Shown here piece after piece: positions 8,119 to 17,447 of a stretch of 64,000 bases of DNA. A program made the position numbers and the translations under genes. This DNA comes from an uncultured Lachnospiraceae bacterium. GTDB taxonomy: Bacteria; Bacillota; Clostridia; Lachnospirales; Lachnospiraceae. The notes beneath the pieces are model-generated. The model did not search any database. It was given only the letters and a program-made list of their open reading frames with translations, and had not been told where the DNA came from. The first letter of the stretch is position 1, and each line of letters opens with the position of its first letter. Location of the stretch: positions 1-64,000 of the forward strand of contig CAJTUA010000017.1 of assembly GCA_910579615.1 (NCBI GenBank), in the 5' to 3' direction.

Positions 8119-8898
8119 ATGAAAACATTTATCCAAAATTTTAAGAAATACCGTTTTTTGTTGGAGGAGCTGACAAAAAAAGATGTAAAGCTGAAATACC
8201 GCAATTCGGCGCTTGGCTTTGTGTGGACCCTCCTTGAACCGTTATTGACAATGATTGTCCTGACAATCGTGTTCGGGACGCTTCTGCACAAAAGAACCCC
8301 CCACTTTGCGGTTTACATCCTGAGCGGAAGGCTGCTGTATTCTTATTTTTCAACCGGAACGAAGCAGGCGCTAAAGTCCATCCGCAGGAATGGCGGCATG
8401 ATTCGCAAGGTATATGTTCCAAAATATATGTATCCGCTCGCGGCATCACTTTCGAGCTACATCACATTTGCATTGTCACTCATTATACTTGTGATTGTTG
8501 CCGCCGTGCAGGGCATCCGTCCGACGCGCTATCTGATTGGCGCAATCGTGCCGCTTGCCACGATATTTTTGATGGTGACGGCGATAGGCTTTCTGCTCTC
8601 GACATTGGATGTGTTTTTCCGGGATTTGGAATATATCTGGAATGTCGCAACAATGCTTATCATGTATATGTCCGCAATCTTTTACGAGGCGGATACGCTG
8701 CTTGAGAGCCAGTATGGTTTCCTGATTCGCTACAATCCGCTCTATGCGGTGATTGCGAATTTCCGGAATGCCGTTGTCTACGGCAGACCGTTAGAGGGCT
8801 TTTACCTATGGTATCCGGTTGCGGTAAGCCTTGTGATACTTGTCGTTGGCCTGCTGTTTTTCTATAAAAAGCAGGATAGCTTTGTGTTATATCTCTAA
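8119..8898 (+). CDS. ABC-2 type polysaccharide export permease (Wzm/TagG-like)
   Basis: The 259-residue protein opens with an amphipathic region (YRFLLEELTKKDVKLKYRNS) and LGFVWTLLEPLLTMIVL, the hallmark of Wzm/TagG/KpsM permeases, then has about six membrane helices. With the next gene it forms an ABC transporter that flips an undecaprenyl-linked polymer across the membrane. In-frame ATGs at 8095, 8107 and 8119 are possible starts; none has a strong ribosome site. Only 44 bases separate it from the ATPase gene. Confidence 0.88.
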   Translation: MKTFIQNFKKYRFLLEELTKKDVKLKYRNSALGFVWTLLEPLLTMIVLTIVFGTLLHKRTPHFAVYILSGRLLYSYFSTGTKQALKSIRRNGGMIRKVYVPKYMYPLAASLSSYITFALSLIILVIVAAVQGIRPTRYLIGAIVPLATIFLMVTAIGFLLSTLDVFFRDLEYIWNVATMLIMYMSAIFYEADTLLESQYGFLIRYNPLYAVIANFRNAVVYGRPLEGFYLWYPVAVSLVILVVGLLFFYKKQDSFVLYL

Positions 8899-8942
8899 AT
8901 TGGAATGGAAAGCCGTCACGGTGCGGCGGAAACGAGGATGCT

Positions 8943-9683
8943 TTGGGAAAAAATACTGCATTGCGCGTGGATAATGTCGGGGTAAAATTCCGCATGGCGA
9001 ATGAACATGTGGATAATATAAAGGACTATGCAATCAAGCTGATGAGACATGAGCTGCGCTACCATGAATTCTGGGCATTGAAGGATATCAGCTTTCAGGT
9101 AAACAAAGGGGAACGCCTCGGGGTGCTTGGTCTGAACGGGGCGGGGAAAAGTACGCTGTTAAAGGTGATTGCCGGGGTATTAAAGCCGACCGAAGGCACC
9201 TTGCAGCGCGGCGGCAAGATTGTGCCGCTCTTAGAGCTTGGGGCGGGCTTTGAAAACCAGTATACCGGGAAAGAAAATGTATTCCTCTACGGGGCGATGC
9301 TCGGTTACCAGAAGGAATTTCTGAAGGAAAAATACGAGGAAATTGTAGCCTTCTCGGAGCTTGGCGACTTTATCAATGTGCCGTTGAAGAATTATTCCTC
9401 CGGAATGAAAGCGCGCCTTGGTTTTTCGATTGCGACAATCGTGGAGCCGGAAATCCTGATTCTGGATGAGGTGCTTTCCGTCGGGGATGCGAAATTTAAG
9501 AAAAAAAGCGAGAAAAAAATTAAGGATATGTTTGACAAGGGCATCACGGTGCTTTTTGTGTCGCATTCCATCGGGCAGGTGCGTTCCCTCTGTGACAGGG
9601 CAATTATCCTTGAAAAGGGGCGCATGATAGCGCAGGGGGATGTTGCGACGGTCAGTGCGCTTTATGAAGAAGCGATTCGATGA
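8943..9683 (+). CDS. Polysaccharide export ABC ATPase (Wzt/TagH-like, short form)
   Basis: A 246-residue ATPase with Walker A GLNGAGKSTL (about 61-70), signature YSSGMKARLGFSIA, Walker B ILILDEVLSVGD and a His switch (FVSHSIGQV). The DEVLSVGD variant is typical of the polymer-export subfamily. It lacks the C-terminal sugar-binding domain of long Wzt proteins, so substrate selection would rest with the permease. The start is a TTG at 8943 following GAGG; the nearby ATG 8938 is out of frame. It pairs with the preceding permease. Confidence 0.9.
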   Translation: MGKNTALRVDNVGVKFRMANEHVDNIKDYAIKLMRHELRYHEFWALKDISFQVNKGERLGVLGLNGAGKSTLLKVIAGVLKPTEGTLQRGGKIVPLLELGAGFENQYTGKENVFLYGAMLGYQKEFLKEKYEEIVAFSELGDFINVPLKNYSSGMKARLGFSIATIVEPEILILDEVLSVGDAKFKKKSEKKIKDMFDKGITVLFVSHSIGQVRSLCDRAIILEKGRMIAQGDVATVSALYEEAIR

Positions 9684-9713
9684 ATGGAAAACGAAAATAA
9701 GAGGTAAGATGAC

Positions 9714-10901
9714 ATGGGAACCATGAAGCGGGAAGGAAAACGGATACTGCTTAGCGCCATCCACCAGGCGGAGGCGAAAGTACAGGGCAGGCGCGTTAAG
9801 GCGGAACTGAAAAATTATTCCGCGGACGTAATCGAGAATGGAACGCCGGGAAAGAAAAATACCATCCTGTTCCTCATAACGCGCATGGTGCGCTTCCACG
9901 GAGGACAGACTTCGATTCTGCGCCTGGGGACGAAGCTGGCGCAGATGGGGTTTCAGGTCGGGTATGCCGTGTATAAGCCGCAGGACAAAAAGGAAATGGA
10001 GCTGTGTGCGAAAAGCAACCTGGCGGATTTTCGCGGACTTTTATTCACGGATAAGGAGCTTTCCCTCATGCTGGAGGGCAGGAAAAAAAGCGCGGATATC
10101 GTGGTTGCTTCCTCGTGGGATACGGTATCGTTTGCAAAGCGTCTGCCGGGTTATAAAATGTATTTCGTGCAGGATTACGAGCCATATTTTTATGCGTTCG
10201 GAGAGTTATTTCTGATGGCAAAGAAAACCTATGAGCAGGGGCTGCACATGGTAAGCCTGGGTGCATGGAATAAAAAAATGATTGAGCGGGAATGCCGCCC
10301 GGTATCCCCGGTTGACGTGATTGATTTTCCGTATGAGGCATCCGAATACCCGCGCAGGCAACGGGATTTTGATGCGTACCGGGAAAAAAAGACCCTTCGC
10401 ATTGCCGTTTACCTGAAATATTACGGGAAGCGCCTGCCATGCATTATTCCTGAGCTGCTTATCCAGGCGGGGGAGCTGCTTGAAAAGGAGGGCATTGCGC
10501 TGCAGGTCAGCTATTTTGGCGAGGCGGAGAGCTTTTTGGCGCCCGGCGGAAAAAATCTTGGGATGCTGAATAAGGACGAGCTAAGAGAACTCTATTACCG
10601 CTCCGATTTTGGCATGGTTGCGTCGTTGAGCAATATTTCCCTTGTGCCGTATGAGATGCTTTCTGCGGGGCTGCCGCTCATTGAATTTGAGGACGGCACG
10701 TTCGCGGATTTTTTTCCGGAGGGGAGCGCGACGCTTATCGGGCTGTCGGCAAAGGAGCTTGCAAAAAAGCTATCCGGGCTGCTGCGGGAGCCAGAACAGC
10801 TAAGGCTGCAGCTTGAACGGGCGCATGGCTACATGGATGCGCTCGGCTGGGAGAAAAGCGCGGCACAGTTTGCAAAGATTGTGCGCGGACTTTCGGGTTA
10901 A
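9714..10901 (+). CDS. Glycosyltransferase, WsaF/GT4-like
   Basis: The 395-residue protein has a GT-B fold pattern: an N-terminal Rossmann half with ITRMVRFHGGQTSILRLGTK, a middle VQDYEPYFYAFGE segment characteristic of WsaF-type rhamnosyltransferases, and a C-terminal half with SNISLVPYEMLSAGLPLIEFE, where the conserved Glu binds the nucleotide sugar. Context (Wzm/Wzt before, glycerophosphotransferase after) places it in assembly of an exported surface glycan. Donor and acceptor cannot be read from sequence. ATG 9714 follows AGAGGTAAG. Confidence 0.8.
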   Translation: MGTMKREGKRILLSAIHQAEAKVQGRRVKAELKNYSADVIENGTPGKKNTILFLITRMVRFHGGQTSILRLGTKLAQMGFQVGYAVYKPQDKKEMELCAKSNLADFRGLLFTDKELSLMLEGRKKSADIVVASSWDTVSFAKRLPGYKMYFVQDYEPYFYAFGELFLMAKKTYEQGLHMVSLGAWNKKMIERECRPVSPVDVIDFPYEASEYPRRQRDFDAYREKKTLRIAVYLKYYGKRLPCIIPELLIQAGELLEKEGIALQVSYFGEAESFLAPGGKNLGMLNKDELRELYYRSDFGMVASLSNISLVPYEMLSAGLPLIEFEDGTFADFFPEGSATLIGLSAKELAKKLSGLLREPEQLRLQLERAHGYMDALGWEKSAAQFAKIVRGLSG

Positions 10902-10966
10902 ACAGAGACTGATTTGTATTTTTATTGAAGGATAGCAAGCAATGAAGTTGAGAGGGAAATTCTGCC

Positions 10967-12202
10967 ATGCGTGAGAAGATCAAAAAATTAACACCGGGAT
11001 TTCTGATAGAAATTTACAAGAAAGCGCGTTATCTTGGGATAACTGCGCTTTTTTTTGCCTGCCGGATTTTTCCGGTTGACAAAAAACTTGTCGTATTTTG
11101 CAGCGTCTGGGGCTATGGGGACAATGCCAGATATGTGGCAAAGGAGCTTTGCGCCAGAAAGCGTGCAGGCAAAGACCGGGAATTAAAACTTGTTTTTATT
11201 ACAAACCATCCGGAACAGGTGCCAAAAGCCCTGCCAATCCGCGCGTTAAAAACCAATTCCCCCGCTGCACTTCTGGCACTTTCCCGCGCGAAAGTCTGGG
11301 TGGAGAACAACCGCAAGGAGGCGTATATCCGAAAGCGCCGTGAGCAGTATTATATTCAGCTCTGGCACGGGGGGATTGCGTTAAAGAAAATAGAGGGCGA
11401 CTGCCAGCAGGCACTGGGGGAGGAATATATCCGCCGCGCAAAACAGGACTCGCGGAATACGAATCTTTTTGTCTCAAACAGCACGTTCTGCACGCAGATG
11501 TACCGCCGCGCATTCTGGGCGAAATGCGAGATAATGGAGTGCGGGAGCCCGCGCAATGACCGGTTTGTGGCGATGGGGAAATGTGTGGGGGCGGGGAACC
11601 ATGCCGTGGCGCAGCACCGGAAAGAAATGCCTTCTGCGGCGCCAGAACAGACTCCGAAAACCGCTGTTTATGCGCCGACCTACCGCGGCAGCCGGAAAAA
11701 TTACTGCGACTTTGACGCGGACAAGCTGCGCGCCGCGCTTTCGGAGCGTTTTGGCGGGGAATGGGAGATTCTTGTACGCCTGCATCCGTTGGTGGCGGAA
11801 GGGCATGAACTGGCAGGGAGAAAGGGAATCCGGGATATCAGCGCGGCTCCCGATTTATATGAGGTTTTGTACGGCGCAGATGTGCTTCTTACGGATTATT
11901 CCAACACAATGTTTGAGTTTTCCATAACGGGAAGACCAGTATTTTTGTATGCGGATGACCAAAAGGAATACAAAAAGGAGCGCGGCTTGTATTTTGATTT
12001 TGAGGGGCTGCCGTTCCCGAAAGCGGCTTCCGAGGAGGAACTTTTTGCGCGGATTCGGGAATATCGGGCAGAAAATTATGAAAAACCGCTGCAGGAATTT
12101 TTCCGCAGGGCTGGATTAAAAGAAAGCGGCACCGCGGCGAATGCGGTTGCGGACCGGATTGAGCAGGTTGTTTCGGGCGCTGACCGGAAAACATCCTCCT
12201 GA
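10967..12202 (+). CDS. CDP-glycerol glycerophosphotransferase family (TagB/TagF-like)
   Basis: This family transfers glycerol- or ribitol-phosphate from a CDP donor onto a lipid-linked wall polymer. The protein (411 residues) shows the family landmarks: VWGYGDNARYVAKEL, YIQLWHGGIALKK (catalytic His), a GSPRNDRF motif, APTYRG, RLHPLV (second conserved His), and DVLLTDYSNTMFEFS. It starts with a membrane-associating segment. Single-domain length suggests a TagB-like primase or a short polymerase. Together with the upstream exporter it implies a teichoic-acid-like or phosphoglycerol-decorated glycan. Ribosome site GAGAGGGAAA is weak. Confidence 0.9.
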   Translation: MREKIKKLTPGFLIEIYKKARYLGITALFFACRIFPVDKKLVVFCSVWGYGDNARYVAKELCARKRAGKDRELKLVFITNHPEQVPKALPIRALKTNSPAALLALSRAKVWVENNRKEAYIRKRREQYYIQLWHGGIALKKIEGDCQQALGEEYIRRAKQDSRNTNLFVSNSTFCTQMYRRAFWAKCEIMECGSPRNDRFVAMGKCVGAGNHAVAQHRKEMPSAAPEQTPKTAVYAPTYRGSRKNYCDFDADKLRAALSERFGGEWEILVRLHPLVAEGHELAGRKGIRDISAAPDLYEVLYGADVLLTDYSNTMFEFSITGRPVFLYADDQKEYKKERGLYFDFEGLPFPKAASEEELFARIREYRAENYEKPLQEFFRRAGLKESGTAANAVADRIEQVVSGADRKTSS

Positions 12203-12254
12203 CCGGGAAAAATATTAAAATTGTCGTCAAAAATAATATCAAAGATTGGAAATC

Positions 12255-13166
12255 ATGATGGACGAAAAAACAGCATCGCAAATATTGAAACAGCATATTT
12301 CAATGCAAATAAATAAAATAGAACGCTGTGGAATCGGGCACGGAAATTATGTATATATCATTTCCGGGGAAACGGCCCGGTACGTCCTTCGCTGCAGCGA
12401 GGAAGCGCATGCGTATAAAGATACGATATACTGGTTAAAACGATTAAGAAAAATAAATATTCCCGTTCCGGAAATAATCGCGGATGGAAAATACCAGAAC
12501 TACGGTTACATAATATTATCCTATTTGAATGGCAGAGATTTTGGCATTGTATATCCAACGCTGAAGGACGAGGAAAAGCGGAGCATTGCCAGGGAAGTTG
12601 TCCGAATCCAGAACACTGTTGCTGCGATGGAATTCGAAAGCGTAGAGAAGGATTGGACTTGGAATTCCTTCATACAAAATATGTTAGGCCGGGCAAAAGA
12701 AAGAATCGAAAAAAACGGCTATTTTGATGGAAACAAGGTGGAACGGCTATGGGAAATCAGCGGAATGCTCCGGGACTATTTTGGGCAGGTGAAACCCATC
12801 GCGTATCTGGACGATATCAGTACCAAAAATCTTCTGATTGAAAACGGGAAAGTGTCCGGGGTGATTGATATTGATTGGATGGGCGTCGGGGATAAATTAA
12901 CCTACGTCGCGATGTCAAATGTTGCATTGCTCAATATGGGCTACGATACCGTTTATGTGAAATATCTTTTAGAAGAAATGAAAATCAATCCGGCAGAGCG
13001 GAAGGCATTTTTATTTTATTCCCTGCTTTTCTGTGTGGATTTTATGGGGGAGAGGGGAATGTGGTTTGGGGATAAGAAGGTAGATGTAAATGAAGGAGTA
13101 ATTAGCCGCCTGAACCAGATATATGATAAATTGATGCTTGAATGGAATTTTGAATGGAATTCCTGA
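12255..13166 (+). CDS. APH/choline-kinase-fold phosphotransferase
   Basis: About 303 residues with the aminoglycoside-phosphotransferase fold: an N-lobe (GIGHGNYVYII, then YVLRC with the ATP-binding Lys replaced by Arg), the hinge LSYLNGRDF, a catalytic loop YLDDISTKNLL that keeps the Asp and Asn but lacks the usual His, and the metal-binding Asp in GVIDIDWMG. Its place right after the glycopolymer genes makes a small-molecule kinase for a surface decoration (LicA-like) as plausible as an antibiotic kinase; neither is shown. GGAAATC precedes paired ATGs at 12255 and 12258. Base composition is AT-richer than upstream. Confidence 0.7.
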   Translation: MMDEKTASQILKQHISMQINKIERCGIGHGNYVYIISGETARYVLRCSEEAHAYKDTIYWLKRLRKINIPVPEIIADGKYQNYGYIILSYLNGRDFGIVYPTLKDEEKRSIAREVVRIQNTVAAMEFESVEKDWTWNSFIQNMLGRAKERIEKNGYFDGNKVERLWEISGMLRDYFGQVKPIAYLDDISTKNLLIENGKVSGVIDIDWMGVGDKLTYVAMSNVALLNMGYDTVYVKYLLEEMKINPAERKAFLFYSLLFCVDFMGERGMWFGDKKVDVNEGVISRLNQIYDKLMLEWNFEWNS

Positions 13167-13366
13167 AATTCAATAGAAAACGATATGGTATTTATCAGGG
13201 ATATGCGGCGCAAAAGAGGAATTGCGGAAAAAAGAATTGTTTGGAAGCGAGATTGCTGAAAAAGAAAGAGTATTTTAAAGGTGGAAATTTAAGGTAGGAA
13301 TAATTCGAAAAACGTTGCTTAAAAGAATGCAAGTTTGCAAGAAAGCCTGTCTTAAAGGAAGGAAGA

Positions 13367-14491
13367 ATGGAAAAAATGGGAAGAATTGTGCAGCAATGCA
13401 AGCAGTGCGGGCGGGAGATTTATTTTGACGGAATCTGTATAACGTGCCGCACGGAAAATGAACGAAACGAAATATTGGCATTGTCACAGGACGAAATGGA
13501 TGCCGCGATTCAGAAAATATGTGACGAGATAGAAGAAAGCGGTGAATTAGACAAAGAAAGCGACTTGTTTACAAAGCTGTTAAACTACAGGGATATCAAC
13601 ACGGAAAAAATCGCCAAAGCCGCCTTTGAAAAGCAGCTTTTCTATCCCGGTGAAATCTATAAGGATGCCCCGGATGAGATTATCAGGGCGATGATTGAAA
13701 TGTTAGAGCAGGATAACATCGATTTGCCGCTTCTTGTCAGCTATCTTTTGGTATGCCTTGCAATCCATGGCGGGGAAGATGTTTTTTCTTCTTTTGTCGA
13801 ATTGGAAAAGCATCCGCGAAAATGGCGGGAAAAGATTCATGCCAACCCTTCTGATTACGCCACATACGGCGGCTGGTCATTCGATGGGGATGGCAATGCC
13901 TTAAAAACAAATTTTGAAAAATGTTATCCTATGGTAAAGGGAACTTTGGAGGAGAAAAAGCACAGTCCCGTAAAAATCGGGGGCAGGACAAATGAGAAAT
14001 GTCCTCATTGCGGCGGTACCAGGGTAAATCTTATGGAGGTGGACGGACGGGATTCCCGGCTGCAGTTTCTTGGAATTGACGGCGTAATAAAGGCAAAATG
14101 CTGTCCGAATTGTGTGATGTATTCGGATGATAATTTTTGCCGTTATACCATAAATGGCGAGAGCGAGGTGATTTTGGATGAGAATTCCCAGCAGATGGAA
14201 GATTTTGTAGAAGATGCGGGCGTGGAGAAACTTGATTCAAATACCTACATTTTAGGGGATAAGCCGGTTCCGCCAAGATATGCGGCGGACTGGGAGGGCG
14301 GTTCGGCAATCGGCGGCTTTGCGTTCTGGATTCAGGATTGTGTTATAAAATCCTGCCCTGACTGCAAAAAACCAATGAAATACCTTGCGCAAATCCAGTG
14401 GGATACGGTGTTGGATGGCTGGGAAGGAAATGCTTATATTGAGATTTGCAAAGATTGTAATGTGATTGCGGTATTGCATCAGCAGACATGA
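13367..14491 (+). CDS. Zinc-ribbon protein with YwqG/PDCD2-like C-terminal segment
   Basis: This 374-residue soluble protein has three Cys-pair knuckles: CKQCGREIYFDGICITC near the N-terminus, CPHCGGT...CCPNC near 210-245, and CPDCKKPMKYL...CKDC near the end. The stretch GGFAFWIQDCVIKSCPDCKK resembles the IGG-x-WxQD...CPxC pattern of YwqG/PDCD2-type proteins, which is a weak similarity from memory. AGGAAGGAAG precedes ATG 13367. It overlaps the next gene by four bases (ATGA). Function unknown; such cargo-like pairs are sometimes toxin/immunity associated, which is only a guess. Confidence 0.65.
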   Translation: MEKMGRIVQQCKQCGREIYFDGICITCRTENERNEILALSQDEMDAAIQKICDEIEESGELDKESDLFTKLLNYRDINTEKIAKAAFEKQLFYPGEIYKDAPDEIIRAMIEMLEQDNIDLPLLVSYLLVCLAIHGGEDVFSSFVELEKHPRKWREKIHANPSDYATYGGWSFDGDGNALKTNFEKCYPMVKGTLEEKKHSPVKIGGRTNEKCPHCGGTRVNLMEVDGRDSRLQFLGIDGVIKAKCCPNCVMYSDDNFCRYTINGESEVILDENSQQMEDFVEDAGVEKLDSNTYILGDKPVPPRYAADWEGGSAIGGFAFWIQDCVIKSCPDCKKPMKYLAQIQWDTVLDGWEGNAYIEICKDCNVIAVLHQQT

Positions 14492-14946
14492 TAAAAAGCG
14501 CAAAAAGCAGCGTGGAAATGGGGAAAACTATGGACAAAAACAGCGCAAAAGAATTATTGTCATTTCATTCAGGGAGAAACAGTGATATCCACAATCCCAA
14601 ATGGGAAAACGGATTTTTAGGAAGTTTGCGGCCGTTTCGCGGTGAACTTTATAAAGAAAATTTTATGGAAGTGATGGAATGTCTGAAAGCATTAAAAGAA
14701 GAATTTGCAGCCGAAACAATTGAGAAAGACATTGTGGCGGACGTTGTGGCAATCACGCATTTGTCAAGGGCATGGGCTTCCCCGGATGGGATGTTAGTGT
14801 ACAACCATATCCTGACAGAAGAACAGGAAAAGCATTTGCTGGTATGGGCTGACATTATAGAATCCTGCTTTATGTATTTGCTGGACGGTGACGAAGAAGA
14901 TGCTTTTAGCGACTATGAAGATTATTTGGAAGATGAATATTTCTGA
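14488..14946 (+). CDS. Small acidic hypothetical protein
   Basis: Overlapping the upstream stop by four bases, this frame encodes up to 152 residues; in-frame ATGs at 14518 and 14530 are alternative starts, the latter with GGAAATGGGG upstream. The product is soluble, helical in character (FMEVMECLKALKEEFAAETIEKD) and ends in a very acidic tail (DGDEEDAFSDYEDYLEDEYF). No family recognised. Size, acidity and coupling to the zinc-ribbon gene resemble immunity-type proteins, but nothing in the sequence proves that. Confidence 0.6.
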   Translation: MIKSAKSSVEMGKTMDKNSAKELLSFHSGRNSDIHNPKWENGFLGSLRPFRGELYKENFMEVMECLKALKEEFAAETIEKDIVADVVAITHLSRAWASPDGMLVYNHILTEEQEKHLLVWADIIESCFMYLLDGDEEDAFSDYEDYLEDEYF

Positions 14947-15249
14947 TTGGGGTTTGTGGGGGGATTACTCGGCGCGACGCTGCTGTGCTGCGAAATATGT
15001 GTCCGGCTGCCTTTCCTTCGGTTTCTTACCTGAGTTTTCCATCTTCCTGTTTGTGAAAATTTGGAATTGACAAAAGAAGCAGTGGATGGCAAAATATTTT
15101 ATAGAAGAAACCAGGGGTTTGGCATTGCTGGCCTTATATACGGAATTGTATGGTGGTGAAAACAGAGATGGAGGATATGACACAGCTGGTGCAATATGGA
15201 AAAACCGGATAACCATAGGGGCGCGGATTCGGCAGGAAAGGAGGGACAG
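14947..15249. other. Noncoding gap before AAA-ATPase gene
   Basis: No convincing gene. A TTGACA at 15067-15072 with CAAAAT 17 bases downstream (15090-15095) is a weak promoter candidate for the AAA-ATPase gene. Short open frames here have no ribosome site or recognisable protein. Confidence 0.4.
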
Positions 15250-17112
15250 ATGGCAAGAACGGTTGCAATCGGGAAACAGAATTTTGAAGATATTATTGTG
15301 AATCATTGCTTTTACGTCGATAAAACAAATTTCATCAAGCAGTGGTGGGAGAGTCTGGATGATGTAACGCTGATTACCCGCCCAAGGCGTTTTGGGAAAA
15401 CGTTGACGATGAATATGGTGGAACGGTTTTTCTCTGTAAAATACAAAGGGCAGGGGGATGTGTTTGCAGGGTTAAATATCTGGCAGGATGAGAAATATCG
15501 GCAACTGCAGGGTACGTATCCGGTCATCAGTCTTTCCTTTTCTGGCGTGAAAGGGAATACTTATGCAAGTGCGCGGTATAGGATATTTCAGATGTTGGCG
15601 GATTTGTATGATAAACATCGCTTTATGTTGGAGGGAGGGTTTCTCACAGAGCGGGAGGGCAAATATTTTGATAAGATATCAGAAGATATGTCCGAAAATG
15701 ACGCGGTGGTTTCGCTGAATAAATTATGTGATTTTATGCAGCGATATTATGGCAAGCCAGTCATTGTTTTATTGGATGAATATGACACACCGATGCAGGA
15801 AGCGTATCTTTACGGGTACTGGGATGAGCTTGTCACTTTCATCCGCCAGCTCTTCCATGCTGCCTTTAAGACGAACCCATACCTTGAAAGGGCAATTATG
15901 ACCGGGATTACAAGGGTGAGCAAGGAATCTGTTTTCTCGGATTTAAATAATCTGGAAGTGATAACATCAACTTCAAATAAATATGAGGATTCCTTTGGTT
16001 TTACACAGGAGGAAGTTTCCGCTGCATTGAGGGAGTTTGGCCTGATAGAACAAGAGGAAATGGTAAAGACCTGGTATGATGGTTTTACATTTGGAGCGAA
16101 AACGGATATTTATAACCCCTGGTCGATTACGAATTTTCTGGATGAAAAGAAATTCAAAACTTACTGGGTCAACACGAGCGGCAACGGTCTTGTGAACAAA
16201 CTGGTCCGTGAGGGCGGGGAGTCCGTAAAACTTGCGATGGAAGACCTTTTGGGGGGAGGCACCATCCACACGAGCCTTGACGAGCAGATTGTTTTCAGCC
16301 AGTTGGATTGCGGCGATGAAGATGCGATATGGAGCCTGTTACTTGCAAGCGGGTATCTGAAGGTGGAGAAATACCGGATGAATATGGAAAGCGACAGGGA
16401 GGAATACGATTTAAAGCTGACCAACAAAGAAGTGGTGCTGATGTTCAAAAACATGATTCGTGGCTGGTTCATGCCAAAGCTGATGTACAGCCGTTTCCTG
16501 AAAGCTTTGCTCCTTGGCAACCTTACTGAAATGAACCAATATATGAACCAGGTGGCGCTTACGACAATCAGTTATTTTGATACCGGGACGGGGCCTTCGG
16601 AAACATCGGAACCGGAACGTTTTTACCATGGGTTTGTCCTTGGGATGGTGGTTGATTTGTCCGACCGCTATGTTATTACGTCCAACCGGGAGAGCGGCTT
16701 TGGGCGCTATGATGTTATGTTAAAGCCAAAGGGGGTTAAGGGGAAAAATACCTTTGCCGCCCCTGTGGAATTAAACAGCAATAATACCCCTGTAACTTCA
16801 GTGGAATTAAACGGTAATAACACCCCTGTTATCTCCGTGGAATTAAATGGTCAGAATCTCCCTGCCATTATTATGGAATTTAAGGTGCGTAACCCGAAGG
16901 AAGAAAAGACGCTGGAGGACACGGTACAGGCGGCACTGGCGCAAATTAAAGAAAAGAATTATGCTGCTGCACTGTTGGCAGAAGGCATACCAAAAGAGTG
17001 CATCCGGGAATATGGTTTTGCCTTTGAAGGGAAGGAAGTTCTGATTGGCAGCGGGAGGATTTGCGGGGAGCAATCTTTGCTTGAACCGCGTGTGGACAGG
17101 TCAAAAACCTGA
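15250..17112 (+). CDS. AAA-ATPase-like / PD-(D/E)XK nuclease-fold protein, copy 1
   Basis: The start 15250 is set by AAGGAGGGACAG. The 620-residue protein begins with the family's MARTVAIGKQNFEDII and FYVDKTNFIKQWW, then RPRRFGKTLTMNM (Walker A-like, Arg-Arg-Phe-Gly-Lys-Thr), VIVLLDEYDTPMQEAY (Walker B), TGITRVSKESVFSDLNN (sensor) and a C-terminal nuclease fold with MEFKV (the E-x-K of PD-(D/E)XK) near 560. This is the AAA-ATPase_like plus PDDEXK_9 architecture, very common in Lachnospiraceae and of unproven function. A paralogue lies at 44731. This copy carries a repeat-derived insertion just before the MEFKV motif. Confidence 0.88.
   Translation: MARTVAIGKQNFEDIIVNHCFYVDKTNFIKQWWESLDDVTLITRPRRFGKTLTMNMVERFFSVKYKGQGDVFAGLNIWQDEKYRQLQGTYPVISLSFSGVKGNTYASARYRIFQMLADLYDKHRFMLEGGFLTEREGKYFDKISEDMSENDAVVSLNKLCDFMQRYYGKPVIVLLDEYDTPMQEAYLYGYWDELVTFIRQLFHAAFKTNPYLERAIMTGITRVSKESVFSDLNNLEVITSTSNKYEDSFGFTQEEVSAALREFGLIEQEEMVKTWYDGFTFGAKTDIYNPWSITNFLDEKKFKTYWVNTSGNGLVNKLVREGGESVKLAMEDLLGGGTIHTSLDEQIVFSQLDCGDEDAIWSLLLASGYLKVEKYRMNMESDREEYDLKLTNKEVVLMFKNMIRGWFMPKLMYSRFLKALLLGNLTEMNQYMNQVALTTISYFDTGTGPSETSEPERFYHGFVLGMVVDLSDRYVITSNRESGFGRYDVMLKPKGVKGKNTFAAPVELNSNNTPVTSVELNGNNTPVISVELNGQNLPAIIMEFKVRNPKEEKTLEDTVQAALAQIKEKNYAAALLAEGIPKECIREYGFAFEGKEVLIGSGRICGEQSLLEPRVDRSKT
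16765..16872 (+). repeat. Three 36-bp tandem units inside the nuclease-fold region
   Basis: Units begin at 16765, 16801 and 16837, each opening GTGGAATTAAA and encoding VELNxNNTPVxS, VELNGNNTPVIS and VELNGQNLPAII. The third unit runs into the conserved nuclease strand. The paralogue at 44731 lacks the first two units, so they are an in-frame expansion. Confidence 0.85.
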
Positions 17113-17447
17113 ACCATTTGCTTCTGCTGCCACCCGGCATGAGAAAAGAATGCCTTATATGAAAGGTGCTATACAGGGAGCTTTTGCTTGCCTTGACTGG
17201 CATGGTTTTGAGCAGGCATTGGAAATAGACTCCGCTTCGGCGCGGTAAATTTCACATCCAAATCAAATAAGCTTATTGTGTATTAAAAACACAATATATA
17301 TCACGCAAAATTTTATCTTGCATTTTTTCTCCTTCCGCAATATAATAGAAGCGCTGAAAAATCAGCATACAATTTCATAATGATGAGAGAATATTTCATT
17401 AGGAAAATCAACGGAAACGTGCGAAGGGCACGGGAAAGGAGCTTTTA
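17113..17447. other. Gap between AAA-ATPase gene and peptide importer
   Basis: It holds the importer promoter (listed separately). The first half contains only short frames with no ribosome site; no clear terminator is seen. Confidence 0.4.
17318..17346 (+). promoter_or_regulatory. Sigma-A promoter for the peptide importer
   Basis: TTGCAT (17318-17323), 17-base spacer, TATAAT (17341-17346), about 100 bases before the binding-protein gene. Confidence 0.75.

Noticed and set aside
14888..15301. Small plus-strand frames in the gap before AAA-ATPase copy 1
   Set aside because: No ribosome sites or similarity; one runs into the AAA gene out of frame.
17045..17248. Short ORF after AAA-ATPase copy 1
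   Set aside because: Mostly overlaps the AAA gene in another frame; no ribosome site for its internal ATG.
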